NCBI GenBank assembly: GCA_963969395.1
Contig: OZ017805.1
Location: forward strand, 1,736,001-1,800,000
Origin: Pseudoscleropodium purum
Lineage: Eukaryota; Streptophyta; Bryopsida; Hypnales; Brachytheciaceae
Length of the DNA stretch: 64,000 bases
Reading direction: 5' to 3'
In this document: one piece after another, positions 11,501 to 24,600 of the stretch
Layout: each line of letters begins with the position of its first letter
Position numbering within the stretch: the first letter of the stretch is position 1
Program-made: the position numbers and the translations under genes
Notes under the pieces: model-generated
Told to the model about the DNA's origin: nothing
Database searches by the model: none
What the model saw: the letters and a program-made list of their open reading frames with translations, nothing else

Positions 11501-12530
11501 GAATGAGCTTAATATAGACATTTTACAATTGAAGAAAAGTGAAAAAAATATATCTTTCAACAAAAAGATTTCCAATAGACATCAAAATATTTAGTAATTA
11601 GCATAGTATGTAGTACATTCATGGAATTTGAAATTAAAAAATATTTTGTGGGTCTTTTTTCATGACCCAAATTAGAAAATTCTATAATTATAGAGTACCT
11701 AAACAAAGGGGGCATGCTAATATCAATGAGCTTAATCTAGACATTTCACAATTGAAGAAAACTTAAAAAAATATATCCATTAAAAAGATTTCAAATGGAC
11801 TTGAATTTTTTTAGTAACTTGCATAGTATATTGTACATTCATGGCATCCGGAAATAAAAAATATTGTGTGCTTCCTTCTTCATGACCCAAATTAGGAAAT
11901 TTCATGATTGCAAAGTATCCAAACAAGGGGGTCATGCTAACATGAATGAGTTTAATATAGACATTTCACAATGGATGAAAATTGGAAAAAATATATGTTT
12001 GATTAAATAGATTTCTAAAGGACATCAAATTTTTTAGTATTTAGTGTAGTTTGTGGTACAATCACGGCATCTAGAATTAAAAAATACTTTGTGGCCCCTT
12101 CTTCATGACCCCAATTAGGAAATTTCATAATTATAGAGTGCCTAAACAAGGAGGGCACACTCATATGAATGAGTTTAATGAAGTTTTTTCACAATTGAAG
12201 AAAACTCAAAAAAATATGTATTTCATTAAAAAGATTTCCAATGGACATCAAAGTTTTTAGTATTTAGTTTAGTATGTGGTACATTCATGGCATCTAGAAT
12301 TAAAAAATATTTTGTGGCCCCTTCTTCATGATCCAAATTAGGAAATTCTATAATTATAGAGTGCCCAAACAAAGGGGGCACGCTCACATGAATGAGTTTA
12401 ATGAAGTTATTTCACAATTGAAGAAAACTCAATAAAATATGTTTTTCACTAAAAAGATTTCCAAGGGACACTAAAATTTTTAGTATTTACCATAGTATGT
12501 GGTACATTCTTAGTATTTATGGAGTGCCCA
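8553..12530 (+). repeat. Satellite array, unit about 221 bp, about 17 copies
   Basis: The motif GATTTCCAATGGACAT and its variants recur near 8597, 8818, 9038, 9258, 9480, 9700, 9920, 10143, 10364, 10585, 10806, 11029, 11567, 11788, 12010, 12233 and 12455, spaced 220-223 bp apart except where a 307-bp MITE intervenes. Other landmarks in each unit are TGTGGTACATTCATGGCATC, GAATTAAAAAATATT, CTTCATGACCCAAATTAGG, AGTGCCCAAACAAGGGGGTC and ACATGAATGAGCTTAAT. Units differ by substitutions and small indels. There is no consistent open frame, so it is non-coding tandem DNA. Confidence 0.9.
11085..11391. mobile_element. Mutator-like MITE inside the satellite
   Basis: A 307-bp insertion that breaks the 221-bp periodicity. 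It is flanked by a perfect 9-bp duplication TATATTCAT (11076-11084 and 11392-11400), which occurs once per normal unit as TACATTCAT. Its ends are imperfect inverted repeats: AAATTTTGTTAAACTAGTGG at the left corresponds to CAATTTTATTAAAATGGTGA read inward from the right. A 9-bp duplication is characteristic of Mutator-like elements. There is no coding capacity; the inside is AT-rich with several AGATTTT/AAATCT words. Confidence 0.65.
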
Positions 12531-13480
12531 AGCGAAATACTAACACTTATACGATTTCTAGAATATACATTTTGCCAATTTTAGGAACTGAAGAAAAATT
12601 AGTTTAAGTGTTGTTATGGTTTAGGAGGTTTACACTTTACATTGCAAATTCCTTTCCTAATTAAAATTGCATAGGTGTTGAATTCCAATGTTTTCGGAAA
12701 AACATTATATTAGGAAAAATTTGAACGTCAAAAACATATTGGGGAAGAAAATGACATAATGAAACATTTCTATTAACATAGTATGTAGGTTTTAGAAGGC
12801 ATTTGGAAATTGAAATTATTGTGTGCCCCCTTCTCAATAACCATAATTTGGAAATTTCATAATTGTAAAGTCCCCCAATTACAAGCTCACACTTACAAAA
12901 TTTAAGTTCTTTAGATTTTACGAGTCCAAAGGGTTGACAAAATGTCACAATATAAGTGCATTTTGGGGGGGTTTTGCTTCTTCACATTACAACTTCCATT
13001 TACTAATTTATATTGCGTAGGTGTACGATTTCAATGGTGTTGGATGAAGTTACAGTTGGAAGGAAATAGAGTTGGAAAATAAATGGAGCCCAAGAAAATT
13101 TGCACATAAAATCTTATAGTAATTTAGTATGTGATCTATTTGTAGGCTAAGGAATTTAAAATTATTATGTGCCCCAAAAGTAGTCATTCAAATTCTAAAT
13201 TTACATAATTCTAGAGTGCCCAAACAATAGCCTTGCATTTACATGAATTACTTAAATACTCAAGACATGCTTCAACCTGAGTGCATTTATGCATTTATAG
13301 GCAAATATTGAAGACTACAAATCCCACTTTCTAATTTCAATTGCATAGGTATTCCAAATAAATGGAGTTTGAAACCAAATAGTTATAAAAATATTGCAAT
13401 TGCCGTAGAAATTTATACTAATATAGTATATCATTTCTTCATGTCATCTAAAAATTGTGGGCATATAGTGTTTCGAACTA
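12531..13480 (+). repeat. Highly diverged satellite units at the array edge
   Basis: Landmarks of the 221-bp unit recur in decayed form: a TAGTATGT word with ATTGTGTGCCCCCTTCTC and GGAAATTTCATAATTGTAAAG (12780-12870), then ATTATTATGTGCCCC, TACATAATTCTAGAGTGCCC and TTACATGAATTACTTAA (13130-13260), and a last trace near 13420-13470. Spacing is no longer regular. This is the usual decay of satellite units away from the homogenised core. Confidence 0.6.
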
Positions 13481-13930
13481 CCCAAGTATAGTCAGCAAAA
13501 CCTCAAGCATTTTGTAATGTTGAAAAAGAAGAAATACCAAAAAAAAGTAATAAATGAAAAATGACTATCCTAAAGAATAAAATGAATATCAAAAGCTATG
13601 AGGATGGTTTGGGCTTGACAACCATTTTGTATTTTCTTCATTGAACAAAGGTGTGCAGCATAGCTTCCCCACATCTATATTACACTACATATATTGTTTA
13701 TGTATGAAACTCAACCTACGCAAACAGTATGCATTTGGCATTTCCATTCTAAAAGGAATGAAAACATCCTCGTAGACATGCATTGCAACATCCATTATAT
13801 CAATCACTATACATCCTACACGATGCCATATATGACATGAAACCATATGTCTATTTCATCGGCAATTATACTACCGCATTCAATCATATAGAAGCCCTTC
13901 CCTTGCCTATTACTCTATATTGTTTGGCTC

Positions 13931-16900
13931 CTAAACAACAAAGGAAACTACTACTTGGATGTATGTGCCAAAGTTTGTACTAGCTTCTCTCTTGGGCTCT
14001 GATTTAAGCACTTGTGGTTGCAAACCGTCACAGTTGTTGTCATCTCCAACATCAATCATAGTAGGCATGTATTCATTGACTAGTAGTTGGCCTTGTCTAC
14101 CCCTAACATTTGTGCGACACACCACCTTCCACCTAGGCCTCTTTATGTCATTGGAGAAGAAAACTTGTTGACAATGCAAGGTAAAAGCAAAAGAGTCGGC
14201 ATGGACTTTCCCATCCATGCAGTTGAAGTTTGCCACAGTGAATCCATACTCATCTCTTTGGATGTTAGGGTATCTTACATCTTCTATACCTTGAATCCAA
14301 TCACATACAAAAACTGTGGTGCAATAATTTCTATAGTCCAACTCCAAAATCTCTTCAATGTATCCCATGTTCTCCTTTGTTCTCTCAATAGGACATCCAT
14401 TGTGAAGCCCCCATCAAAGTTGTTCAATAAATGAGGCTACAACTGTTGAATCATATGTGATGTGGCCCCCCTTCGTGTTGCGAACTTGAAAATGCATGCC
14501 AAAGGCATACATTTGGCAATGTGTGATTGCATATCGTTGTAGAGGCTATGCATATTCTACGACATGGGGTTCAACATGTTCATTGATATCTCGTAAAGCT
14601 TGAACTTCAATAGTCAACCAACTTGCAAAGGGAGGCAAGTCCAAAAGATTGCCTGGACACTACACTGAAATTGAAACATGTTGATGGCAAAATGCTCTTT
14701 GAAAGACCTCCCTTTGTTCCCATCATTGTCTTCTAGCTACTACATACTTTCTACAAGATAGCAAAATCTTCGATGGTAAGAGAGAGATTACAATCCATAG
14801 AAACATAATGTTGAAAGTACAAACAGTGGGTGCCCATGAATTCTGAACATGCATGATGTCATTTGTGATGTCTCATTCAGCATGCAGACATCTACTATAA
14901 TATACAACAGAATGCATGTGATAGAAAGTGATATATCTAAGTAGGCTGCGTTGTCTAAGACAAAGGCATGAGCATAGTTTTTGAATTCATTCGACATTTA
15001 CCGGTTGCATTTGGAGTTGCTCCTAAAGATTTCATCATTCATGATGGGTTCCTCTATGGCATCCTATATACATTGCATAGTTCCCCTGTATTTACGCATG
15101 TACTCCATACAAAATCCAAGTGTCTCCTTTATTCGGTATCCTTTGGCAATGCTATCCTCTAGATGTGTAAAAGTTCGTATATAGTCCTTCAATGTTTTCA
15201 TGTACTACTCTATTGGATCTAATAGCAATGAATGGGACTGCACTTGAATAATTGCTCCACTAGATGCACTAGTAAATGGGACATGATGTTCAAGAATGTT
15301 GTTGGAAATTCTTTCTCAAACTTACACATTGCCATCACTACATCACACATCATGTCATCTTTATCTTCCAATTGTACTTCCTTTGCGTACAGTCTTTAGA
15401 AGACCTTATTCATTTTAATAATAGCTAAGCGCATCCACTTGTCTAGGATGTTGTGGACCGTAACGAGGAGGATGTGTCCAACATGTTATAACACAACCGT
15501 TGCATACGTTCAGTAGAGCATGTTGTCTAGATGAACAAATGCGCAAACATGATGTAGTGTACTATAATGTTACATGAAACATATACAAAAACATAGCTAT
15601 TTGACAAAGACTAGTTGGAAGAACATCCACATGCACATCATATTTTACGCCTTCTTGTGAATGAGCATGTTATGGATGTCACATGTAAGGGGGAGGATCT
15701 GAAATTTTTGACTTTGAAGCCAAGCAAGACGGGATCCACGTTGTAATCACATTGTTGGGCTGGGTGAAATTATGAGTACATAAGTAATGAAAAATATTAG
15801 TCTAACGATGTATACTTGTTGCATGAGTACATGGTAATCATGTGTCTTCATGCATTGTAGTTTTCCATGCACTAATTACTTGTGAATGCTATCGACGTAG
15901 TTAGTAGAGGTTCGAATACTGGTCACTATCTCAACAAACTCCTTCCGCTCAATTGGCGTTAATATGAAAGGACCATGTGGCATGTAGTAGTCATTGTTCC
16001 ATCATCGTAGGGGTTGCAACCATAACTCCTATTAGATGCCCGATTCCTCTACATCTAATCGACTACCGAGACTGTCTTTCATGCCAAACAAAGTCTTCAG
16101 TATGTTCTTGCAAAAGTTTTTTTTACAATGTATAGTGTCGAAGATGTGGGGCTCCAATAGGTGTTGCTAAAAAAAGAGTTAGTTCTAAGCACAAAATGAA
16201 GTCACTACTATGTAATTGCAAGCCTTACAATCTGCTTGAGTATGGACTTGGTTCCACAACGTTCACAAGGGACCCATGCCATCACCATATACATTCTGAT
16301 GTTGTTTTTGACGTTGTTTTTGATATTAGAAACAACACTTGCAACATCTATGTCTTACGATGAGTTGTGGTTGACATCTAAGGTTCAAATAGAAATGCAA
16401 CACAGAGTTATAGAACATAGACGGCCAGAAATTCTTCACCTCCTAGTATGGTAACTCATATAGTGGGCATAGGTGCTACATTCCCATGGTATAAACTAGG
16501 TCGTTGGGCCCATTTTCTTTTCCTCCTAGTTGGAAGTATGATTCATACCATGCTGCGTATCAGATAATGTCCTGTGGTGTTTGCATGTGTGGCCTATCAC
16601 GATGCTCCTCTTGTCCAATGAATCTTTTGTTGTACTAGTACAAATGATGCCTAAATAAGTAACGAGGAATGCCATTGTAGACAATCTTTGAGCCCTTTGT
16701 TCTTTTATTAGGAAGAATGTCCCCCATTTTAATCATCCTTGCATTGGTGTCTTTTCTACAAGAAGGGCAATCCTTGTATCCCTTACAATACAATCTTGAG
16801 ATGAGGCCAAATGCAAGAAAATCTAAGAGTGTCCTCATTACTAAAGCACGTAAGGTGAAACTTCAACTCCCTTCAGGTTGGGAGAAATTAAGAGTTGGAA

Positions 16901-18232
16901 CACCATACCACAATTAAAGTAGCTCTTTCAACAATGGCCGCATGAAGACACCAGTACCTTTTGATGTAGAAGAGTGCTTTCTTGAAATGAATATGCATAA
17001 GGAGATGAAAAATTTCTAGGTGACAAACCAAGGCTCAAAGTTGTATATCAAAATCAAAATAGGCTAGGTTGACTAATTAGTGTTGTTTAGCTTGAATGGA
17101 TTTACACCATCCAAATCTACAACTAGCTACATAGTTCGAACTTCAAACTTGAAGTCGCCAATGGCAACATCATTGTCGATGTGCTTCCAAATAGGACTAT
17201 CTACCATGGAACACATGACCCCGTCATTGCTAATGTGTTTGATATAGCCTATCAACATTTGCACTATCTCCGATGACCTCCACATCCGCTTCAGACGAAG
17301 AATGAGTGGAAAATGATGAATAACCTTCGAGGGAATATTGTTATTGCCATTCATCCATTGGGATATCTTACACTATGGACAACTTTCTAGTGTAGAGTAC
17401 TCATCTTTATAGAGAATACATCCATTTGGACAAGCGTGCAAGTTGTTATAGTCGAGGCCTAATTTCTAAATGCTCCTACGCGCTTCATAATGGGTATTAG
17501 GCAACTTATTACCTATTGGAAGTAAATCTGAAGACAAATACTAGAACAATTCATCTGTGAACTTATTGTTAATAAAAAAATCACTATGTACATGTTGAGG
17601 ATGATGATAGTGGTTGATATAATGCTTGTTCTAGAGGTGGGGTATGCTGGAGTGGTAGCTTGTTTGTACAGATTCTCCAATCCATCTAAATTGTCATTGA
17701 CCTCGTTGTCTTGGTCTCCAAACTCCCTTCTAGCCTCAGCCTCCTTGTGCAATGCATCTCCTTTGTGCAAGGCCTCCATCATTAGTAGTTAGACTTCGTG
17801 ATATTCATCTAAAATATGATTGTGGTCCACTATAGGGTTAGGTGGGTTTGCATCTTTGGAACCCATGATGTTGATTGCAACGTCTAACGGAGTGTTGTCA
17901 ACAATGTCGTTGTTATAAGCAATATCTTCAATCCACATTCTCCAACGTGGATAGCCCTTAGGGGGGTCTCTACCCAATAAGGACTTATCAAGAAACAGAT
18001 CTCAACCAACTTGAACATAGTGTTGGTGTATAACTTGGATAGTTTTTTGATACCCACCCTTGCAATTCTTACAAGAGAACCTGAATGATTGCAAATTCTT
18101 CTTTGTTGCCACTCTCAATTCAGTGTGGAGAATGATGTTACCAAGTGGTATGTAGTGTAGCGTCCATTTGTCCTTTGAAAGTTGAATTGTAGCACTTTTG
18201 TGTCTGGATTTCTGATTCTGATGCCATGCCAT
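13931..18232 (-). pseudogene. TNP2-type CACTA transposase relic (transposase_21, DUF4218 and DUF4216-like parts)
   Basis: Read from 18232 down, many short open pieces follow the order of plant TNP2-like proteins. FSCKNCKGGYQKT near 18050 fits the transposase-associated zinc region. LPNTHYEARR, LDYNNLHACPNGCILYKD and SCP.CKISQW (17520-17360) are the transposase_21 start. VIHHFPLILRLKRMWRSSE (17320) and CKGYKDCPSCRKDT (16780) continue it. CKFEKEFPTTFLNIMSHLL and VHLVEQLFKC (near 15300) are DUF4218. MGYIEEILELDYRNY, DEYGFTVANF and QQVFFSNDI (14368-14150) are DUF4216. Stops and frame breaks are frequent, so it is inactive. Between the pieces nothing else is recognisable. Confidence 0.85.
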
Positions 18233-18796
18233 TTATTTCTGTTGTCATGGTGCGAGCTGCTGCAATTGTGTCAAACGCATAGCTTGTATTATGTTCCAAA
18301 ACGAAGATAAGAGATGGTATTAGGAAGGATATGTAGCTGAGTATCGTGAAGTTGATGAGGAAGAAGCATTCTTCCTCAACTTGTTTGTAGTAGACCTGAA
18401 GTGAATAACCTTTGTCGAGGGTCCTCCTATATAACATTCGTGAAGTAGAAGTAATATGACATACACAAATAGAAAACAGCATGCCTACAAAGCACTATTC
18501 TGCATGTCACAATGAATGTCACAATGAATGTCACAATGTGAACAAAAACACAACACAATGTTGTTAGAATCATTGTATAGTGTTCATACTTTTCCAATGT
18601 TGCATGTCCCGGTTGATGACCTGAATAACAAGAAGACATGTTGTGGAATATGCTTATGTTATAGTGGATGTCGACTCTGACATTACAATGAATAGTAGTT
18701 TGTACCAATCGAGTACTAGTGTCCTAAGAAGAACTCCCATGTTTCCCACGGTGACCCAACAACAAAAGTAGAGATTAGAAAGGCCTCTCAATGCGC

Positions 18797-20150
18797 TCAT
18801 TCTTGTGCTTCACCATTAATGCATAGCAAGCAAGGATTGTTTTCACGTAGGGAGTTCACTACAATGGCTATGCCTTTATAATTGTTGAAGTGGATGAAGG
18901 TGGTACGTTTCGCGAAGCCTTCAATAGAAGTGGTGCCAATAGAAGACTCAGAGGTGGCTAACCTCTTCACTAATCTAGACCCGCACGTAGGAGGCACCGA
19001 TGCCAACTTGAAAGAGTTGTTGAGTCCAGTAGCTACTATTGAGCAAATAATCGTCCGACGGAGTAGTTGACAAACCCTAACTCAAGATCTTTTGACTCCC
19101 AATGTGATTGAACAACTTGCTAGTAATGGCCCTTTTCCACTTGTAGTTAAGGTATTTTATTCGTGGTCTTCTTCTTTTCCTTTGGATTTCGATGTTGTGG
19201 TATTCTCTTGTTTACGGTGTAGAGTGGCTAGGGTTTATAGCACCCGCTTGCTACCTCAGATGCTTCTCATCATGGCACTTTGACAGACTCCCTTACATGA
19301 TAATAGGGCCCTATGCTCTAAAGCTAATAGGGTCCACCTTGGCCATAGGGCCTTAAATGTAGTTTTGAATGCAACATCCGCCGTCTTCATGTCCACGTTC
19401 ATTTGAACACATTGCTTGTGCATTGCTAATTTTCTTCACTTTCGTCAACTTCCTGCACCGTCCAATTGTGGGCAATTCTTGATGTACAAGGCTTCTTTGT
19501 GAAGGTGAGTTCTAGGCTTTTTTCATCGAAAATTCTTCTCTGAAGAATTTTCGCTTGTGCGGGTGTAGTGCATGGAGTGAAGAGCACAATATACAAGGGC
19601 TTTCTCCAATCCCACCCATTTGGAATTTTGGTTGTTTAGAGGAGTTTCAAGTTTTGGTAATTGCACGTCTCGCTAGCACAGAGGATGGACCCCAACCCAC
19701 ATTTCTCGATGCTCTCACACTTTCCTCAGATCCACCAATGATGTCGTACTCACTAATTTAGAGTTGTGTTGTTTGGTGGCTGTAGGAGGGCGAGTTCTTT
19801 GTGAGTTGGAGACTAGCCACGCAAAAGATGCGTTAACAACTAAAGAAGACGTCAAAACAAAAGGAGGTGTCATGGCATACGTTTTTTGAAGACAAGGAGC
19901 AACTGCTGTTGCCAAAGATGCACAACCGCTTGGATGGAGAGCGTTGCTTAAAGGTGCAAGAAGACTAGGGGTAGGCCACATCATCAAAGGGGAAGGGCCT
20001 AGCATATGACAAGACTCCACTGGCTAAGAAGAAAAAGGTACTTGTGGAGGTGTCAAGTTTCCAATAATTAGGAGAGGAGGAAGATGAAGAAAGCAAGGGA
20101 GTACTGCGGTTGTAGTCTTGGAGGTAAGTGCGTCATGTAGATTCAATGTA
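18797..20150. other. Unassigned interior of the CACTA region
   Basis: Several short open pieces occur on both strands, for example plus-strand 18882-19070 (62 aa, hydrophobic/acidic) and 19555-19761. None is recognisable and none is long enough to call. The stretch lies between the TNP2 relic and a repeat-bearing section, so it could hold decayed exons of a second CACTA gene or captured host sequence. Confidence 0.3.
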
Positions 20151-20295
20151 GGGCTCATTTATAATGTAAATGTATGTCATTTTGTTCAATTGAAGTCAAA
20201 GTATGCTTGAGTACCACTTTTTCATTCTTTAGGACGTCATATAAAATGTCCTCTTGTTTCATCTAACGTCTAAGTTTTGACACGATGTTTTTTCC

Positions 20296-20470
20296 GCGTT
20301 TTAGTGGACGTCAAGTTAGATGTCCAAAAGTGACAGGTGATATTCCTGCATAGATGCACCGCATTTTTTGTGTTTTAGTGGACGTCAAGTTAGATGTCCA
20401 AAAGTGATAGGTGATATTCCTATGTAGATGCACCGCATTTTTTGCGTTTTAATGGATGTCAAGTGGACAT
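20296..20470 (+). repeat. Tandem repeat of about 75 bp, 2.3 copies
   Basis: GCGTTTTAGTGGACGTCAAG begins near 20296, recurs as TGTTTTAGTGGACGTCAAG near 20371 and as GCGTTTTAATGGATGTCAAG near 20444. Each is followed by TTAGATGTCC, AAAAGTGA and TGATATTCC. The GACGTC/GATGTC words resemble those at the CACTA end (34800-35060), so these may be subterminal transposase-binding repeats. Confidence 0.6.
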
Positions 20471-20648
20471 TAAGGTAAACATCGACTTTTGACATGTCAC
20501 GTGAAAGTCTTAGCCCACTGTGTTTCATCACTCCAATAAGAGATTTCATTCGATGTGGCGCCATACTATGGTTGCTTTATTTTTGCTTGTGATGTTGTCC
20601 ATTTTTTTCATTACAGTGATGTCTTTCTTTTGCAATTGTGGATATGAC

Positions 20649-20921
20649 ACAGAAACTGATGCCTGACATTTAGAGGCAAATACGGAAGACATGATTGACT
20701 AATTGAAGTTGCAAGAGAAACGTAAAAAAGGGTCAAGTAGTGGCATGAAGAAATCTATGGAATTGGATCTCAATAGTGAGGTGTATGGAGCAATGAAGAG
20801 CTCCTTCGCCAATGACATCAAGAAGTATGCAAGGGACCTTGATCCCAGGAAAGAATGGGAGGGCCAATTTGTAGAAGACAGACAACAATTGTTTAGGAGA
20901 GTGTATTTGGGTATGTCCTAA
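20649..20921 (+). pseudogene. Small coding relic in the CACTA region, cut by D2a
   Basis: A plus-strand frame reads EKRKKGSSSGMKKSMELDL, FANDIKKYARDLDPRKEWEG and RQQLFRRVYLGM and is rich in charged residues. Upstream the same frame has two stops. It ends 20 bp before the insertion point of D2a (20942), and sequence beyond D2a (31658 on) has similar short charged pieces. It may be part of a second CACTA gene (a TNP1/transposase_24-like role is possible), but I cannot assign it. Confidence 0.3.
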
Positions 20922-21603
20922 AGCCACATATCGTAGCCGTTTGTGGAAGTAAGGAAACATAAACTAAATAGAATTAGGCTTGAATAAGGTTGGAGAGACT
21001 TAAAATTTTTATTGTTGAACAATCCATAGGGATTCTAGCTCCATTAGGACTATTCTTAGAATAATTAGTTTCTGGATTGCTAGAACTATTATTGATGTCA
21101 TATTATAAGATTCAAAACAAATCCAGAATCCGGAAAAGTTCTAGATTTAGAAAACCTACGGCCTAAGGTTTCGGTGTAGGGAACTAAGGCACCATTATGG
21201 GAATGGTCTTCTATCTATTCTCTACCGAGTATTGTTGGCTGCTCATCAAGTACTTAAACCTACTACCACCCCATTCTTTTCCCTCTTTGTTTATTGAACT
21301 CCATGCGCGTTTAATTGAATGAAAGAGCCGTGAGTTAGCGATTGTGCTAAAGAGAGAAAGAAAAGGTCGGTGACATTTCCACTATATTAGGTTCTTTGGT
21401 GAAGGTGCTTCATGGCGGAGGTTAGCGATCGACCTCCTCGTAAACTAGTAGTTGCGGCCTGGATGGCCTATCTTGTCATTCCTTCCGATTTAGAATTCCA
21501 GAAGCAATTGGAGGAGGATCTGATGTGCATCGAGTGCATCGGGCTTTTGCAAAAGCCATAGAACATTAAGAACAAGGAGATGATTCAAGACCTTGTCTAT
21601 AGA

Positions 21604-24600
21604 TGTTGTATGTGCAATCTAGGCATAAATATCTTTACACATAAAAATGTGGTAAATTGACATGGATTATCGTCTTAAGGAATTCCAAATGTTCTCAAAA
21701 ACTTCAGTATCTAGATGATCTATTTTTCATCTTCCAATTACTCTCTTCCTTTCTTTTCCAATTCCAACTATGATCTGGATTCCAATTCTAATATGGTATC
21801 ACTTGGTTTCCGGTTACGTCTCTCAATACATTGGTTCTCAATTCCTTTGTTTTACCATTAAATGGTCCGCTATTGATCTTTCCAAGGGTAGGGACTTCAC
21901 CACTTTGGTCTCTCTACTTACTAAATTGACAAAAACAAATAAACATCCAAGTAATCAAGGTGTTGTAGCATAGAAAGAAGATCTAGATCCTTACAATATT
22001 TCGGATGGCCAATCTGAAATGCAGGTCACTCAGGACTGCATTCACTCCTTCTTACTACAACAACAGATCTCAAGCATCTAGAACTAGAAAGGGGGTATTC
22101 TTTTTGTATGTAAGATGAATTCTAAGGTTGGCAGACCTTTTGGTGAATGGGAAAATCTGTTGGCAGTTGCTAATCGTTGCACAAAATCGTTTCCAATTCC
22201 AAATCTACACTCACACCACTCTTCAATATAACCAAATTACCGTTTTGGAAGTTCAAGGCACTATGTGTAGCTCTTTCGTCTCAAATCTAACACCAACACA
22301 ATAGTACTCCCTCAATTCGATCCAATTACCCCAAATCCGGATTCTTCCTCATCCGTCCTTCTCACATTTCAACCCTCCAACAGACAAACCAATAGGATCC
22401 GTATACAGATGTTGGAGCCAAAATGTCCAACTAGTGGCTCAAATTAAAGAAGGGAATGAAATACAATAGAATAATCGCTAGAATGGAATGAGAGGGCAAC
22501 AAACTTGCCCGTCTTTAAAAACCAAAACCAAAACCAAAAGTCAATGCCTAAAAAGCCAAAAAGGCACCTCACAAATCAAGGTAACCATACAATGAACAAC
22601 CTAAGATATCCAGAAAGTTCACAGCCCAATAATCCTTAAAAATTTGGAACCCTGACCCATGCTTGGGAAACCTGTTCCGGAATGAAAATCCTAACTAACA
22701 TCCAGCTATCTATCTACTTCGCTGTGCCTTCTTCGTGGTGCTCCTGCTTTAACTACCTAGAATCTTCACCAGAGTCTTCACAGATATATTCTTCGCTAAC
22801 GATTGAGTCTAAGGTTTCCATTGTATTTCTGGAAGTGAGTCTTCAGATTCCATCTCTTCCTCGCATCTAGACTTCAACACCTCTTCTTTTGACTCCTCAA
22901 TCTCCTAAATCTTTAGATCTTTGGCTTGTGGTGAATCACTTAGCTCAATCTTTGCGTGATCCCACTTTGGTGTCAAATGTTGCATGTGTGATAAGTCTTC
23001 CGGATGAGGTTGGGTTGGATTTGTCATCGCTCCAATCTATATGTCGAGATTGCCGCAAACATTCAATCTGGGTAACTTGAACTTTCAGATTGCACTCGTC
23101 TAGAAGGTCGAAGAATTGGGACAGAAACTCCTTGCTCTATTGAAACAGACCTTCCACTTGGTTCCTTCTCTGACTCAAATAACGCTTGTTTTGATGGAGT
23201 CCATGCTTGATTGACTGATGGACCAACAACTAGAGTAAGTATAGACTTCAGTCCTTCTGATTGTAGCTAAATCGGACGACTAAAAGTCTAGCGGACTAGA
23301 ATCTATCAAATTGGAGTATCTTGGAATATGCTTTAGGGGACTTTCGGAAACCCTTCTAAGTCTATGGCCCTTTCTGGATCCAAGTACCCCAACAACTTGC
23401 ACATGTTCCTGAAGACAATCTCCATTCAAACTTTGAAATCGACTAGGATCTTAACCACCCTCAATCCGGTCATATGACCTTCCTTCTCCAACTAGACAGT
23501 GTAGAAATCAACTGAGATCACCGTATGTTTCAGAACCATGACGAGTTCCTTGAGGTTGTAGATGAGTCAAAGAGCATTTATTTACTTTTGTCTTGCTGCA
23601 TTCAACTCCCCTTCCGTTTAGTCCAATTGGGATTTGAGGCTATCCCTTTCCTCTTCCAACTTCTGGATCTGCTCCTTCTTTTGTCAGAACTCTTCCGAAT
23701 TCGGCGATTTTTGGATCTCTTCCAAAATCTTGTCTAGCTCCACCTTGAGTTCGCCTAAGATGAGGAGTACATGATCCTTTAGGTCGCCATACTTCTGTTT
23801 GGCGTGCTATATACATTGGATTTTGGCTTTAAAGAGATCCAGGTCTTAATGCTGTTTTGGATCTAAACTCGGCTCCCCTTTATCTAGCGTTGGTGCCTTT
23901 CCTTGTGCAACCGGATTCATAGACTTCCTTCATTTCTAGTCAGCAACTTCTTCTTCCGGTTGTCTTTCTTCTTTGGATTCTTTTTCTTCCTTCTCTAGTT
24001 CATTCGTCAGGCCATACTTTAGGATTTCAACTCCAATAATGTACTGAATTGTTTCTTAAGCACTCAAGACCTCCTTATGATGGTAGAGGTGAAACAAATA
24101 CGGGGTGATAGGGCTGTGTTTTGCCCTAGCCATGTGATTAGCTAGTTTTCCTACTACGCCTTGAATCACTCTCCCCCAATGCATAATTCGGTCCTCTAAG
24201 GTCCCGAAGATGGTGTTAGCCATCATGACCGTAATCTGAGTAGGCTTTTCCAAATACAGAATTGCAATGAGGAATTCCAGTACCCATCTATGCCTCTCGT
24301 TCTCGCAATCACTAATGGCAAAACCTTCCTTCACATGAGCTAGACTCTAGAATTTTCCTGTTACGTACTTATCTATCTTTTCAACTAATTTGAGTTCATT
24401 CTTTTTGAACGTATACACATCTGCTTAAATGTCTTCCATCTAAGCTACGGGTCAACCTCTTATCGTCAACTTGTATTAGTTTGTAAATGAGTTACTGCAT
24501 CATTTCCTTGTTCGTCATACTCTATGGCTTTTAACACACCTGATACACATGAGGTTTTTTTCTAGATGTGCTCGAAAGGCCGGATCGAAAAGAATGACTA

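Noticed and set aside
8553..12530. CRISPR-like array
   Set aside because: Units are contiguous 221-bp satellite copies without spacers, in plant DNA.
8227..12948. Short open frames in the satellite
   Set aside because: They are not conserved between repeat units and change frame from unit to unit.
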